From contig JALIHJ010000010.1 in assembly GCA_022984795.1 (NCBI GenBank), positions 62,001 through 126,000 on the forward strand: DNA of 64,000 bases, read 5' to 3'. Positions 8,323 through 18,800 of the stretch are shown piece by piece. The notes beneath the pieces were generated by a model, which was not told the DNA's origin, did no database searches, and saw only the letters and a list, made by a program, of their open reading frames with translations. This DNA comes from Fabrea salina (Eukaryota > Ciliophora > Heterotrichea > Heterotrichida > Fabreidae). The position numbers and the translations under genes were made by a program. The stretch's first letter is position 1. The number at the start of each line of letters is the position of its first letter.

Positions 8323-9468
8323 ATGAGTTTTATAAAGCAACAGAGTACTGGAAAGTCCAAACAAGTCGAGTTCAAGCCTATAGTAATAGCTTCTAGACCT
8401 AGGCACCTACACATACTCGGAAGCAACCTAAAAGGTCAGTGCTCGCCCCCAAACACCAAGTTTTTAAGTGTAAAAGGTGGGCTTTTGCACAATGTAGGTA
8501 TTTCAGAAGAAGGAAAAATTCTAACCTGGGGGTGCAATGAGTTCGGCCAGCTAGGTAGCTACACTCCTTGGCTTAAGTCTATTATCTTTAGCTCTCCTAA
8601 GCACTACTCTTTGAAGTTTAAAGCCAAGGTCAAAAGTGTCTCAGCAGGAAGCTGGCACACAGCAGCCCTTACAGAACAAGGAGACTTGTTTACTTGGGGA
8701 AGGGGTTCCGAAGGGCAGTTGGGGTACTTCACTTCCAAAAAAACTAACTACGTTCCAACTTTAGTGATGGGCTTGGTTTCAGAAGTTTCATGTGGAAGTG
8801 ACTTTACTTTTGTGGTGTTGCAAGACTCCAGGGTGGCTGGCTTCGGAAACGGAAAAAAGTGTGTGTTAGGAAGAGCTCTTCAAAGCTACTGCTGCACTCC
8901 TTGTTTCGCAAACGAATTCCAAAACTTAGGAATTTCTACAATAGAGTGTGGGTGGTCGCACTGCTTAGCTATTGACGACAAGAGTCAAGTTTATATGTGG
9001 GGAGACCCTTACTCAGAAGTGTCTTCTTTTGAGCCCTTTTTTGAGCCAGTTTTGGTTTTCCAGGGAGCTAAAAAGGTATCCTGTGGAGACTACCACTCAG
9101 CATTAGTTACTAAAGAAGGGACTCTTTTCACTTGGGGAGGAAACGGGTACGGCCAACTGGGCTACCAAACTGAGGACTTTTTAAGTCCAGAGCCTAGCCA
9201 AGTAAACTTGGGCGAAAGTATAGTAGATGTTAAGTGCGGGGGAATATACACAGTGTGCTTAAGCAGTGAAGGAAACGTGTTTGGCTGGGGAAGCAACAGG
9301 TACTCTCAGTTAGGAAAGGGCCAACTTGAGTACCAAAGAGTAGTGGAAGTGGAAGACTCCTGTAATAACAAGATCACTTCTATTGAGTGTGGCCACTCGC
9401 ACACAATTCTTCTTCTGAAGCAACCTTATGTGTGCTCTGACTTAGGTGAAAACTATCTAGTTGACTAA
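8323..9468 (+). CDS. RCC1-repeat protein (381 aa)
   Basis: Contains a series of RCC1-type blades: LTWGCNEFGQLGSY, FTWGRGSEGQLGYF, YMWGDPYSEVSSF, FTWGGNGYGQLGYQ and FGWGSNRYSQLGKG, each about 50 residues apart and preceded by a CGxxHT/S element (SAGSWHTAALTEQG, CGDYHSALVTKEG, CGHSHTILLL). This gives five to six blades of a beta-propeller. RCC1 repeats occur in Ran exchange factors and many unrelated regulators; no other domain shows which. The start follows TTATAA directly (cttataaATG). Confidence 0.9.
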   Translation: MSFIKQQSTGKSKQVEFKPIVIASRPRHLHILGSNLKGQCSPPNTKFLSVKGGLLHNVGISEEGKILTWGCNEFGQLGSYTPWLKSIIFSSPKHYSLKFKAKVKSVSAGSWHTAALTEQGDLFTWGRGSEGQLGYFTSKKTNYVPTLVMGLVSEVSCGSDFTFVVLQDSRVAGFGNGKKCVLGRALQSYCCTPCFANEFQNLGISTIECGWSHCLAIDDKSQVYMWGDPYSEVSSFEPFFEPVLVFQGAKKVSCGDYHSALVTKEGTLFTWGGNGYGQLGYQTEDFLSPEPSQVNLGESIVDVKCGGIYTVCLSSEGNVFGWGSNRYSQLGKGQLEYQRVVEVEDSCNNKITSIECGHSHTILLLKQPYVCSDLGENYLVD

Positions 9469-9477
9469 GTAATTTAA

Positions 9478-10956
9478 ATGTTACCAAGAGGAGCTTTTTT
9501 AGTTTCAGCAGGACTGGGAAGCTGGAAAGCAATCAGGAACTCCGAAGAGTTCAAAGCAGGCTTGTACAAAGAAGGACTTCCTGACTACACCTGGGAGCAG
9601 ATCGCCCAGCATAAAGATAAGAACGAATCTGTGTGGGTCGCGTTTGGAGACGGAGTGTACGACGTAACTAACTTCGTAGTTAACCACCCAGGTGGCGAAA
9701 AGATTCTGCTTGGAGCAGGAGGCTCTGTGGAACCTTACTGGAACCTTTACAGAGTGCACCACAAGCAAATGGTTTACCAAATGTTAGAGTCTATGCGCGT
9801 GGGGAACCTTAAACCCACTGAAAAGAAAGTTGAGCTTGACGACCCTTACTTAAAAGACCCTGAGCGGAGCCAAAACCTTGTGGCTTTTTCCCAGAAGCCT
9901 TTTAACGCAGAGACTCAAAGCGAGATCCTTACAGAGAACTTTGTCACTCCGAACTCAGAGTTCTTTGTAAGGAACCACCTTCCTGTTCCCCAAGTGGACC
10001 CTCAAACTTACAGGTTCGAGTTGAGTTTTGAGGAAGGGTCTTTAGAGTTCAGTTTGGACTACCTAAAGAACAACTTTGAGTTCGTAGAAGTAACTACTTC
10101 TCTGCAGTGTGCAGGAAACAGAAGAACGGGGTTTCGGGAGCACGGAGAACTCAGGGGAGTTCCTTGGACAGCTGGAGCTATTGGAACAGCTGTGTGGAGA
10201 GGCATAAGGTTGAGGGATGTGATCAAGTCTGCAGGAATAGACACTTCCAAGTACAAACACCTGCACGTTGAAGCCCTTGACTCAGATGCCAACGGTCCTT
10301 TTGGCACAAACATTCCTTTGGACAAAGCTATGTCTGAAGAAGGAGACGTGATTCTGGCTTTTGAAATGAATGGCCAAGAGCTCCCAAGGGACCACGGCTA
10401 CCCAATGCGGCTGATTGTTCCTGGGTACGTTGGAAAGCGCAACATCAAGTGGGTCAAAAAAATAACTTTAAGCGACAAAGAAAGCGAGTTAGTGTGGCAT
10501 GCTCGGGACTACAGAATATTTTCGCAACACGACAGCTTAACTAACATTGACTTTGAAAGGGCTCTGCCAGCTTACGAGATGCCAGTGACTTCAGTCATTA
10601 CAGAGCCACTTGACTCTTCTGGGTTTGAGTTGGAACAAGAAGAAATCACACTTAAGGGCTACGCTTATAGCGGAGGAGGCAGAGGAATCGCAAGGGTAGA
10701 TGTAACTACTAACGGAGGCGAAGACTGGGAAACTGCAGAGTTGCACCGCAGACCGATTGGAACTAACAATAACTGGACTTGGTCTTTGTGGGAAAAGAAG
10801 GTTGAGATTCCTGACAAGCAGGGATTTGAAGTCTGCGTAAGGGCCTTTGACACCTCTGGAAACACTCAGCCTGAGAACGGCAAGCACATTTGGAACTTCA
10901 GAGGAACGTTTAACAATGCGTGGCACTGCATTAAGCTGAACCCTCGGAACTATTAA
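9478..10956 (+). CDS. SUOX: Sulfite oxidase (492 aa)
   Basis: Oxidises sulfite to sulfate with electrons passed through heme b5 to cytochrome c, in the mitochondrial intermembrane space. Residues about 35-110 form the cytochrome b5 domain, with heme ligands in NHPGGEK (His near 71) and YRVHH (near 94). The molybdopterin domain follows, with the Moco-binding cysteine in SLQCAGNRR near residue 211 and motifs GVPWTAGAIGTAVW and GYVGKRNIKW. The C-terminal part is the dimerisation domain (SVITEPLD...WTWSLWEKKVEIP). Domain order and length match animal sulfite oxidase rather than the heme-free plant form. The N-terminal 30 residues may serve targeting. Confidence 0.97.
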   Translation: MLPRGAFLVSAGLGSWKAIRNSEEFKAGLYKEGLPDYTWEQIAQHKDKNESVWVAFGDGVYDVTNFVVNHPGGEKILLGAGGSVEPYWNLYRVHHKQMVYQMLESMRVGNLKPTEKKVELDDPYLKDPERSQNLVAFSQKPFNAETQSEILTENFVTPNSEFFVRNHLPVPQVDPQTYRFELSFEEGSLEFSLDYLKNNFEFVEVTTSLQCAGNRRTGFREHGELRGVPWTAGAIGTAVWRGIRLRDVIKSAGIDTSKYKHLHVEALDSDANGPFGTNIPLDKAMSEEGDVILAFEMNGQELPRDHGYPMRLIVPGYVGKRNIKWVKKITLSDKESELVWHARDYRIFSQHDSLTNIDFERALPAYEMPVTSVITEPLDSSGFELEQEEITLKGYAYSGGGRGIARVDVTTNGGEDWETAELHRRPIGTNNNWTWSLWEKKVEIPDKQGFEVCVRAFDTSGNTQPENGKHIWNFRGTFNNAWHCIKLNPRNY

Positions 10957-10966
10957 TTTAATTAAA

Positions 10967-13900
10967 ATGGCTACGAAGAGACAGCCTCTTTCTTTAGGGA
11001 AAAACCACCTTAGTTTGCAAAGCCTGTCTTCAGAGTTCAAGAAAACCCAGACTCACTTGCAAGACTTGTTTCCAGAGTTGAGTTCTAAGTCTACAGATTT
11101 CAAATCGCAGTCAGGGGCTTTGTCGACCCTTTTAAGTCACTACAAAGTGCTGGCATCCAAACTTGAAGAACTGAATTCTTGGGTTTACAGAGACTCTTTG
11201 GGCGACTCCTTTATGAAGCTGCAAAGAGAGTACTCTGAGTTGCTTAAGAACTACAACCAAGCTAAGTCAACTATTGAAAAACTGTCCCACGAAAACAACT
11301 ACTACCTTAAACAACTCAGTCTCCTCAAAGACTCAGCAGTCCAAAGCCCTCGGTTGAAAAGTGCACAGCTGCAAGAAGCCCAAGAGTTCCAAAAAAGACA
11401 ATCAACCCCCGGGAAAATAGAAGAAGTTCCTAGATACCTAGAGACTCAGGCAAAAGCTCTAGAGTCTGCACTTAGTTCGCCAAGTGCTTCTAAAAGCCAA
11501 CTCCAAAAAGCTTTAGAAGACTCACTTAAACGGGAAGAAGCCCTTAAGCAGCAGTGCGACCAACTCTTAGAAACTTTGAAGTCTGCTATGTCAGAAGACG
11601 AGAAGTACGCAGAAATCATGAGCAACATGGAAAACAAAGAACTAGGCTACCAACAAACCATAGCCCACCTGAACGAGGAACTAAGCAAGTTCAGAAAGAC
11701 TCCTTACTTAAGTGACCACGAGTCAGCCCGCCTCAAAGCTCTCTACGAAGAAGGCAACTTGCAAAGGTTCCAAGAAGAGTGGGCTCAAAAAGCTTACAAG
11801 TCTCTGAAAAGAAGTGACAACTCTGAAATGCTCAGAAAAGTAGTGGAACTCAAAGACAAAGAAATCAGGAACTTAAAACACCCCTCCTCCAGAGAACAAG
11901 AGCTGTTGAACCAACTCAAGCAAAAAGAATCTGAAATTGACGTTCTTAAAAACACTCTTCTGGGCAACGGAAACCAAACCCAAGTTGAACTCCAAAAAGA
12001 ACTTAAAGAAAAAGAAAGCGACATTAAAGAGTTATTGTTAGAGTATGAAAGGCTCCAGGAGTCTTATGATTTCATTAAGGAACAAAAACAAGTCACTGAC
12101 AAAGAAGTTTCTTCTTTAAGAATGCAACTAGCCAACAAGCACTCAGAACTCAGCAATTACTATGGGTCCTCCAAGTTCAAAGAGTCCACCGAAACCCAAG
12201 CTGACTACGACGAAAACTTAGCTAGCCAACTGGCCCAGGCCAGAACTAACTTAGACTTCTACCAAAACCAAGTAAAGCTCCTTAAGTCTTACAAAGCTGA
12301 CCTCACTTACGACTTGCGGGAAACCATTAAGCAGTTGGCTCCTAAAGAAAAACACTTTTTGCAGATCCAAACTAAGTTTGAAGAACTCCTTCAATCGAAA
12401 GTAGCAGAGGGACTCCAAGACATCCAAAGAGCTTTAGAAACCATTTTGCAAACTAAAGTAGAACAAGCTCACAGGAAAGCAGTTAACTCAGAACTCCAAG
12501 AAAGAAGAACTAAATACGAACTAAACAAACTCAAACAAGAAACCCAAGACCAGCACTGGCTGAACTCTGAACTTAGAAAAAGAGAAAAAACACCCGAGTC
12601 AGTAGACATGTGGAAGAAACTCGGAAAAGACTACGCTGCAAGGGTAGAAAGGAACTATGAAAAGGAACTCCAAGGCCTCAAAAACCTTCTCCAAGACTAC
12701 GAAGCCAAACTAACCGAAAAAGACACCCAACTAGCTAGTTTTGAAGAAAGGTACTCCTACGACACTAGAGAACTCAAAAACAAACTCAAACGCGAACACG
12801 AAGCCAAGAAACAAATAGCTGAGTTCTGCGCCAAAGAAAAAAAACTCTTCGAAGAAACCAAAAACAAACTCCAACAAAGCTGGGCTCAAGAAGAAGACAG
12901 AACCCAAGAAAAACACAACTACTTTAAACAAGCACTTGAGGAAAGCCAAACTAACATTTACCAACTACAACAAGAAATAAACCGCCTGCACTCAGAAGTA
13001 AAGAATGCTCTGAACCAAAAACAAGAAACCGAAGACTTGCTAGAAGAAGCCCAGTCTACCAAACAAGAACTCTACTCAGAAATCACAAGACTCCACAAAC
13101 AACTTGAAGAATACCGCAGCGAAACCTACGAAGAACTTAAGTCAGCCCAACAAGAGTCCACCCAAATTCAAAGCGAGTACCAAAGACTAGCCTCAGAAGT
13201 CCAAGAAAAAGAACAAGAAATAAACAGCTTACTCGAAGACAGAAACAAACTAAGAGACCAAATTCTAAAACAAGACTACTCAATGAAAGCCCTCGAACTC
13301 GAGTTAGAAAAACTCCAAAACTTCAAAGAAGAACGCAACGTCCTTTCAGAGCTCCAAAGCGAAAACAACCACCTCCAAAGAACCAACCAAGACCTAGAAC
13401 AAAAAGTGTTTTACTTAGAAAAAGAAAACAAAAACATGCACACTAAAGTCTCTGAACTCAACGACCAACTGTGTGAAGTTTCTTTCCAGTTAAAGGAAAC
13501 CAGACAAGACCTAGACAACTCCAGAAAAAGCTACTCCTCAGAAGTAAAGTCTTTGCAAGAAAGCATGTACGCTGAAGAGTCCTCTAAACTCCAAAAACTA
13601 CAAAGAAGAGTCAACGAAATCAGCAAAAAGTACGAGTGCATCAAAAACGACCTAGAAAATGTTAAGTCTCAGAAACAACAGTATGAAGTTGAAAACGACT
13701 ACCTCAAAAAACAACTTGAAGAAGCCCAACAAAACTCCACTTACTTCAAGTGCCACTTTGAAGAACTCAAAGAAAACACCAAACAAGAACTCACTCAAAA
13801 GAACTCCACCATCAAAAGTCTCAAGCAAAGAGTCAGTGAGTTGGAGTTGGAAGACCAAACTCCTCTCATCAAGAAAATCCAAGAAAAGCTACAAGCTTTC

Positions 13901-15499
13901 GAGTCCAAGTATGAAGAGCTAGAAACTTCCCAGCAAGAAATGGTGGAGTGCTTTAGGGAGGCTTACTCTGAGTGGGTGGACTTAACTCCCTTCGTTAGTT
14001 CCCAACGCCTTTCTGTCAAAAAAGGCATTTCTAAAGAAGCTGTTTCTGAAGCTACTTCTTACTTCAAAGCTTTGTTCCAAGAAGCCAAAGAAGTAGCTTG
14101 TCCTGACTTAGGCGAGTCTCAGATCGGTGCTGCTTCACAAAGCGACTACTCTAGCTTCATGCACGCTCCCAGTGAGTTCCAAGAAGCTGTTTCTAGAATC
14201 AACAACTTACTTGACCAAGTCACTCCTGAAGAACACCCTGACTCCCAAGAACTCTTGAGTCTAGCTAAAGAGAACTTAGAACTGCACCGCGAAGTACTTA
14301 ACTTAAAAGAACAAGGCCGCAAACCTTTGATTCCTTCACACGTTAAAAGCGCAAAAGACATCAACAAACAACTGATTGCTAAACTCAAAGAAGCTGAAGA
14401 AGAAACTACAGAACTCAGGAAACAAATAGTCAAACTCAAAGAAGCAGTTGTTAAAAGCAGGCAAAAACGAACTAACGAGCACGCACTCAGAGAACAACTC
14501 AACAAAGCTGTGGACCAAATCACTAACCTCCAAGACGCAGTTAACTACTTGCAGTCTCAAAAACAAGAAGAAACCCTTAAAAAAGAACTCGAGAAAACCA
14601 AAACCCAACGAGATGAACTCTACGAAACCATTTCCAAAATAAACTCTGAACAAAAAGCTTCCCAAGAAATAACTGAAAACTTCAAAAACGAAGCAGAAAC
14701 CTGGAAGTCTTCTATGAAAAAGATCCTGGAGACCCTTGAAAGCTCAAGCAAGCACAGAGTCACAGACCCCAACAACCCCCAAGCAGTGTCCAAAACCATA
14801 GTTGACTTCATAGAGTACTACAAAGACCTCAACCACCAGTTCTGGCAGTCAAGGGAACAAGAGTACACTTCCAGAATCGAACAATTAGTGCTTGAAAAAC
14901 AAAAACTAGTTGAAAACCTAGACGCTTACGAAAACGAAAACTTCAGACTCCGCAAAAACCTAGACTACTACAGGTCTGCTTCTGACACCCAAGAAGAAGA
15001 ACTCCACCAACTCAAAATGCGCACCCAAAAAATTAACGAAGAAGTCCTCAAAAACGAACAACAAGCAAAAGAAAACTACGAACTAGGACACAAAGAAGGC
15101 TTTGAAGAAGGCCAGAAAAGAGAAAGAGAAGTCCTGGAAGCCGAAAACAAACGCCTCCAAGAAATCCTTCAGGAGTACAGAGAAGCCAAAGAAGACCTAC
15201 ACACTAAGTTCCAAGAACTCCACGACAAACTCAACCAAGAAAAAGCCTGGGAAGACAAAGACCTAGTTGAAGGCATGATGGAAGAAAAAAGAGTCAGGGA
15301 AGCCCTTGAACAAGAACTAACTGCTAAGTGCGACCTTATAGAAAACCTACTTAAGGAACTCCAAACCAAACGCAACTACATCCAAAGGTAAACTCTAAGT
15401 AGCCGCGAACACGAGTACCAAGAGCTAATCACTTTGAAGGATGAAGAAATCCTCAGACTTAGGTGCATGATTGACAGGGAGTTTGAAACCCGTCACTAA
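10967..15499 (+). CDS. Giant coiled-coil protein (1,505 aa, one 15-nt intron)
   Basis: Almost the whole protein from residue 60 to the end is coiled coil, rich in Glu, Lys, Gln and Leu, with short breaks near residues 995-1090, where a non-coiled segment (ECFREAYSEWVDLTPF) occurs. No head domain is recognisable. The first frame would stop at 15389-15391. Removing the 15-nt intron at 15388-15402 extends it by 32 codons, including HEYQELITLKDEEILRLR, which continues the coiled coil and ends TRH at TAA 15497-15499. A centriolar, rootlet or cortical structural role is likely from composition alone. Confidence 0.9.
15388..15402 (+). other. 15-nt intron
   Basis: GTAAACTCTAAGTAG, phase 2. Without splicing, the frame meets TAA at once; with splicing, the coiled coil continues to a TAA at 15497. 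There is an A at position -6 from the 3' end. Confidence 0.9.
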
Positions 15500-15524
15500 C
15501 TTAGTATCTTCAAGAGGTTATAGG

Positions 15525-15821
15525 TTAAATGGTTTTAGGAGTGAACTCTGAAGCTTGGATGTTAAGTGCAGGTATGAATTCTTTGACCTGAGTGTTGAAC
15601 TTGGGAGTGAATTCATTTGCGTTTACGTTCATAGATTGTTTAGTTCGGAAGGTTCTTTTCTTGTTGTGAGTAAATCTTTTAGGAAGCTTAGGTTTTTTGG
15701 GAACAACCTCTTCTTCACTTAGGTAAGTCACTTGGTCTGACTAGAAGTTACCGTCTGAAAGTTGTAAAAACTCTTCTTCGCTCTCAGTCACTTCATTCCT
15801 CTTCCCAAACCCATTTTGCAT
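15525..15821 (-). CDS. Small basic protein with repeated EFTPK motif (93 aa, one intron)
   Basis: The ATG at 15821 opens MQNGFGKRNEVTESEEEF. A 15-nt intron at 15737-15751 joins it to VTYLSEEEVVPKKPK and the rest. The C-terminal half repeats a short motif: ANEFTPKFNTQ, VKEFIPALNIQ, ASEFTPKTI, about 11-13 residues apart. No domain is known. It is divergent from SCC2 by 20 bp and convergent with the long coiled-coil gene by 25 bp. The splice restores an uninterrupted 93-codon frame, which supports a real gene. Confidence 0.75.
15737..15751 (-). other. 15-nt intron
   Basis: Minus-strand sequence GTAACTTCTAGTCAG, phase 1. It carries an in-frame TAG if retained and an A at position -6. Confidence 0.85.
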
Positions 15822-15841
15822 TTTAAATAAGCCCCCTATAA
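15822..15841. promoter_or_regulatory. 20-bp divergent start spacer
   Basis: tttaaataagccccctataa lies between the ATGs at 15821 (minus) and 15842 (plus). It holds a TATAA directly before the plus ATG and a TTTAAA directly before the minus one. Confidence 0.6.
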
Positions 15842-18800
15842 ATGGAAAGCGTAGAAGTGTTTACTCCACAAAGCAAGTTAACTCCTAGTAGGGTCTACAA
15901 ACTCCCTAGGTCCTTAGCTAGGTCTCAACCTAAACTCCACAACGACAAGTTGCTTTTGAACAAACTAATATCCAGCATCAATTCGCTCCAAGACACCAAA
16001 GAGTTCTTAAGAGTAGAAAACTTGCTTACTAAACTCAAGCAAAGACTCCTACTTAACTACCTGAACTCCGATCTTCTTTTAGAACTTACTTACAAAATTA
16101 ACTCTCAGCTTAAAAAAGTGAGCTTTGATTTTACAAAAAGCGCGGTAGACCTTAGCAAGGACTTACTCAAAGCACTAGAACCCTCCAGAGTCTACCTTAA
16201 CCTTGCTGGAACTCCTGGAATCGACTCTAGAGTTCTTATGGACGAAACTCTAGAAAGCATCATGGGAATCCTCAAAGACTCCTGTGAAAAAGTAATTTTA
16301 GTTGCTGCCAAACAGAACTCAAAAGCTTTTAAGTCCTCTGTTTTCAAAGAGCTTTTGGCTAGTGTGTGTGCTGTTTTGGAGTACTTAGCTGAGCTCATCC
16401 AGAGAGGGATCCTGCAGGACTCTTGGTTTGCTACTACTTCAGACCTTCTACTCAAACTGATCTTTTGCAAAGAAACTGAAATGGTCAAAATGGCAGCTAC
16501 TTGTGCTTTAGGTGCTATATACTCTTGTTTCCCCAAACTAAGCAACTACATCATTGAAGAGATAGTTAACAACTTGCCTCTGCTCACCTACAACCCTGAC
16601 CAAGTCTTGAGCTCCAAAGCTAAAAAACTCAACAGCACTGCTTACTTGGTTTCTGAAGAAGTGTGTATGAACTTCAGTTCCTTTTTAGTGATTTACATCA
16701 CTCAGAGTTACTCCACCCTTGAAAAGCCTTTAAGACTAGAGGGCAAAGTTGACTTGCAAAGAGCTGTTTCTTTGTACCAAGAAACCATTAAGCTTGCTGA
16801 AGAGCTCATGACACAAATCCTGAGTTGTTGTGTTAAGTCTCAAAGCGACTCTCAAGACTACAGAGTTTTTCTAGACTCCTTTATAGAGGACCTACTTAAA
16901 GTTAAGTACTATCCCCAGTTTCCTTTGTGTGGTTTATTTCTTTCAAGCATTGTGTTGCAGTTGTTTGCTTTGCTTACTAAAAACACTTACTCAGTGTCAG
17001 TTAGGAACTTTGCCATTGACAAACTCAGCCAAATAGCACAGAGTCTACGGGAAGACATAAAGCAAGTTAGGGAGTACCCTTTGTACCCCCACAGCATTTT
17101 CCAAGTAAACAAAACCAGCAACCCCTTTGAAGACCCTTTGACTTCTAAGTGCGTCTGTAACAAAGGAAGCAAACCCAAGTATGGAGCAATGCTGCAGTGC
17201 TGTTCTTGCTACAGGTGGTTCCACGAAAAGTGTGTTGACGCCCAAGAAGAAGACTGGACCTGTGATAACTGCAAAGTCACTGAAGCTGCTAAAGAAACTC
17301 TGACTCACTCACAAGTTACAGGCCAGTCAGTATTAGTAACCCAAGAAATTGACGAGTTAACTCACAGGTACCAAGAAAGCTTTAAGCACTTAGTTTGCAA
17401 CTTTTTGGTTTCAGAAAACAAAATGTTTGCCAATGCAAGGTCAATATTAATCAGTGAGTGGAGTTCAGAAGCCCTTGAAAACAAAGAGTTCCTTGAAACC
17501 CTTTGGCTGACTCCTAACACTAGTGAAGTTAAGAAGCTTTCAGAAAAAGGAACCCTGAAGCTGAACAGACAACTCCGCATAAACCAAGACCTAGGCTCAG
17601 CGTTTTACCACATTCTAAATAAGATCCTGGGACTCCTAGGAGCCAACCAGCCCTTGATTAGAGCTAGGGCTCTTAAAGGCCTGTCCGGAATAGTTGAAAG
17701 TGACCCCCAAATCCTTGAAGAGAATGTTATTGAAGAAGCTATAACAGCAAGACTCATGGACTCAGCCATTTCGGTGCGGGAGTCCTGTGTAGAACTCATA
17801 GGCAAGTTCATCAACAAGTACGGAAACTTCAAAGGCACTTTTTACGACGCACTCATTAAGCGACTTAAAGACAAAGGTCCTAGTGTGAGGAAGAGAGTTA
17901 TTAAGATCCTAAAAGACATTGCTTTGAAAGACCCCAGCCACGAAAGGATGACTCTGATCTTAAGTGAGCTCCTCAAAAGAATTGCAGACGACACTGAAGG
18001 CATCAAGGATGTAGTCATTAGGACTTTCCACCACATTTGGTTTTCAGGAGACAAAAGTCCTCTGGATACCATCACTAAGATGCTCCACGTAGTTTCTCAA
18101 GACGAGTACTTTGTCCAGGTGCTCCAAGAAATCCTTAAAAGTTACCCCAATGAAAGAAAAGGTTTAGTTGCACTTGCAGACCAAGCTTCAAGGACTCTTT
18201 TTGAAAGTCGCAGTTTGGGACTTAGGATTGTGCAGGCCAGACTGCTTGAAGTGATTGCTAGGACTGACGCATCGGCAACAGCAACTCACATAAGCACGAT
18301 TTCGCACTTTTTAACACCTACTTTGCACTCAGTCGAAGAAACCAACTTAATTATACATATTTGCAACATAATTCACAAAACTGCTAGATACCTGTCAGGA
18401 AAGTACTCTTCAAGGTACTCTAAAGTGGAAAAAAGCTTACTGAACTTAGTTTACACTCACGGTTCCCAAGTGATGTCTAGAGCTTTAGCTGCCCTGTGTA
18501 ATACTATCAAGCACATCACTAACAACCAAGCACTTGTTCTGAAACTCATCAAGAACTGCTTTGCTTTAATAAGTTCTCAAAGCAGAGTCCAAGTACTTGA
18601 AGAGTCCAAAATCCCTTCTCTGAAAAGAGCCATGTTAATACTTTCACTTACAGTCAAATACTACGATGTTAACATTTACCTCAACTTTCAACTGGAACCT
18701 AGTAAGTCTTTCCAAGACTCCTTGTTTGAAGTTTTTAAAAACTACTACCAAATAACTCCACTCAAAGAAGTAGCCCTTGAGTCACTGAGTTATCTGTGGG

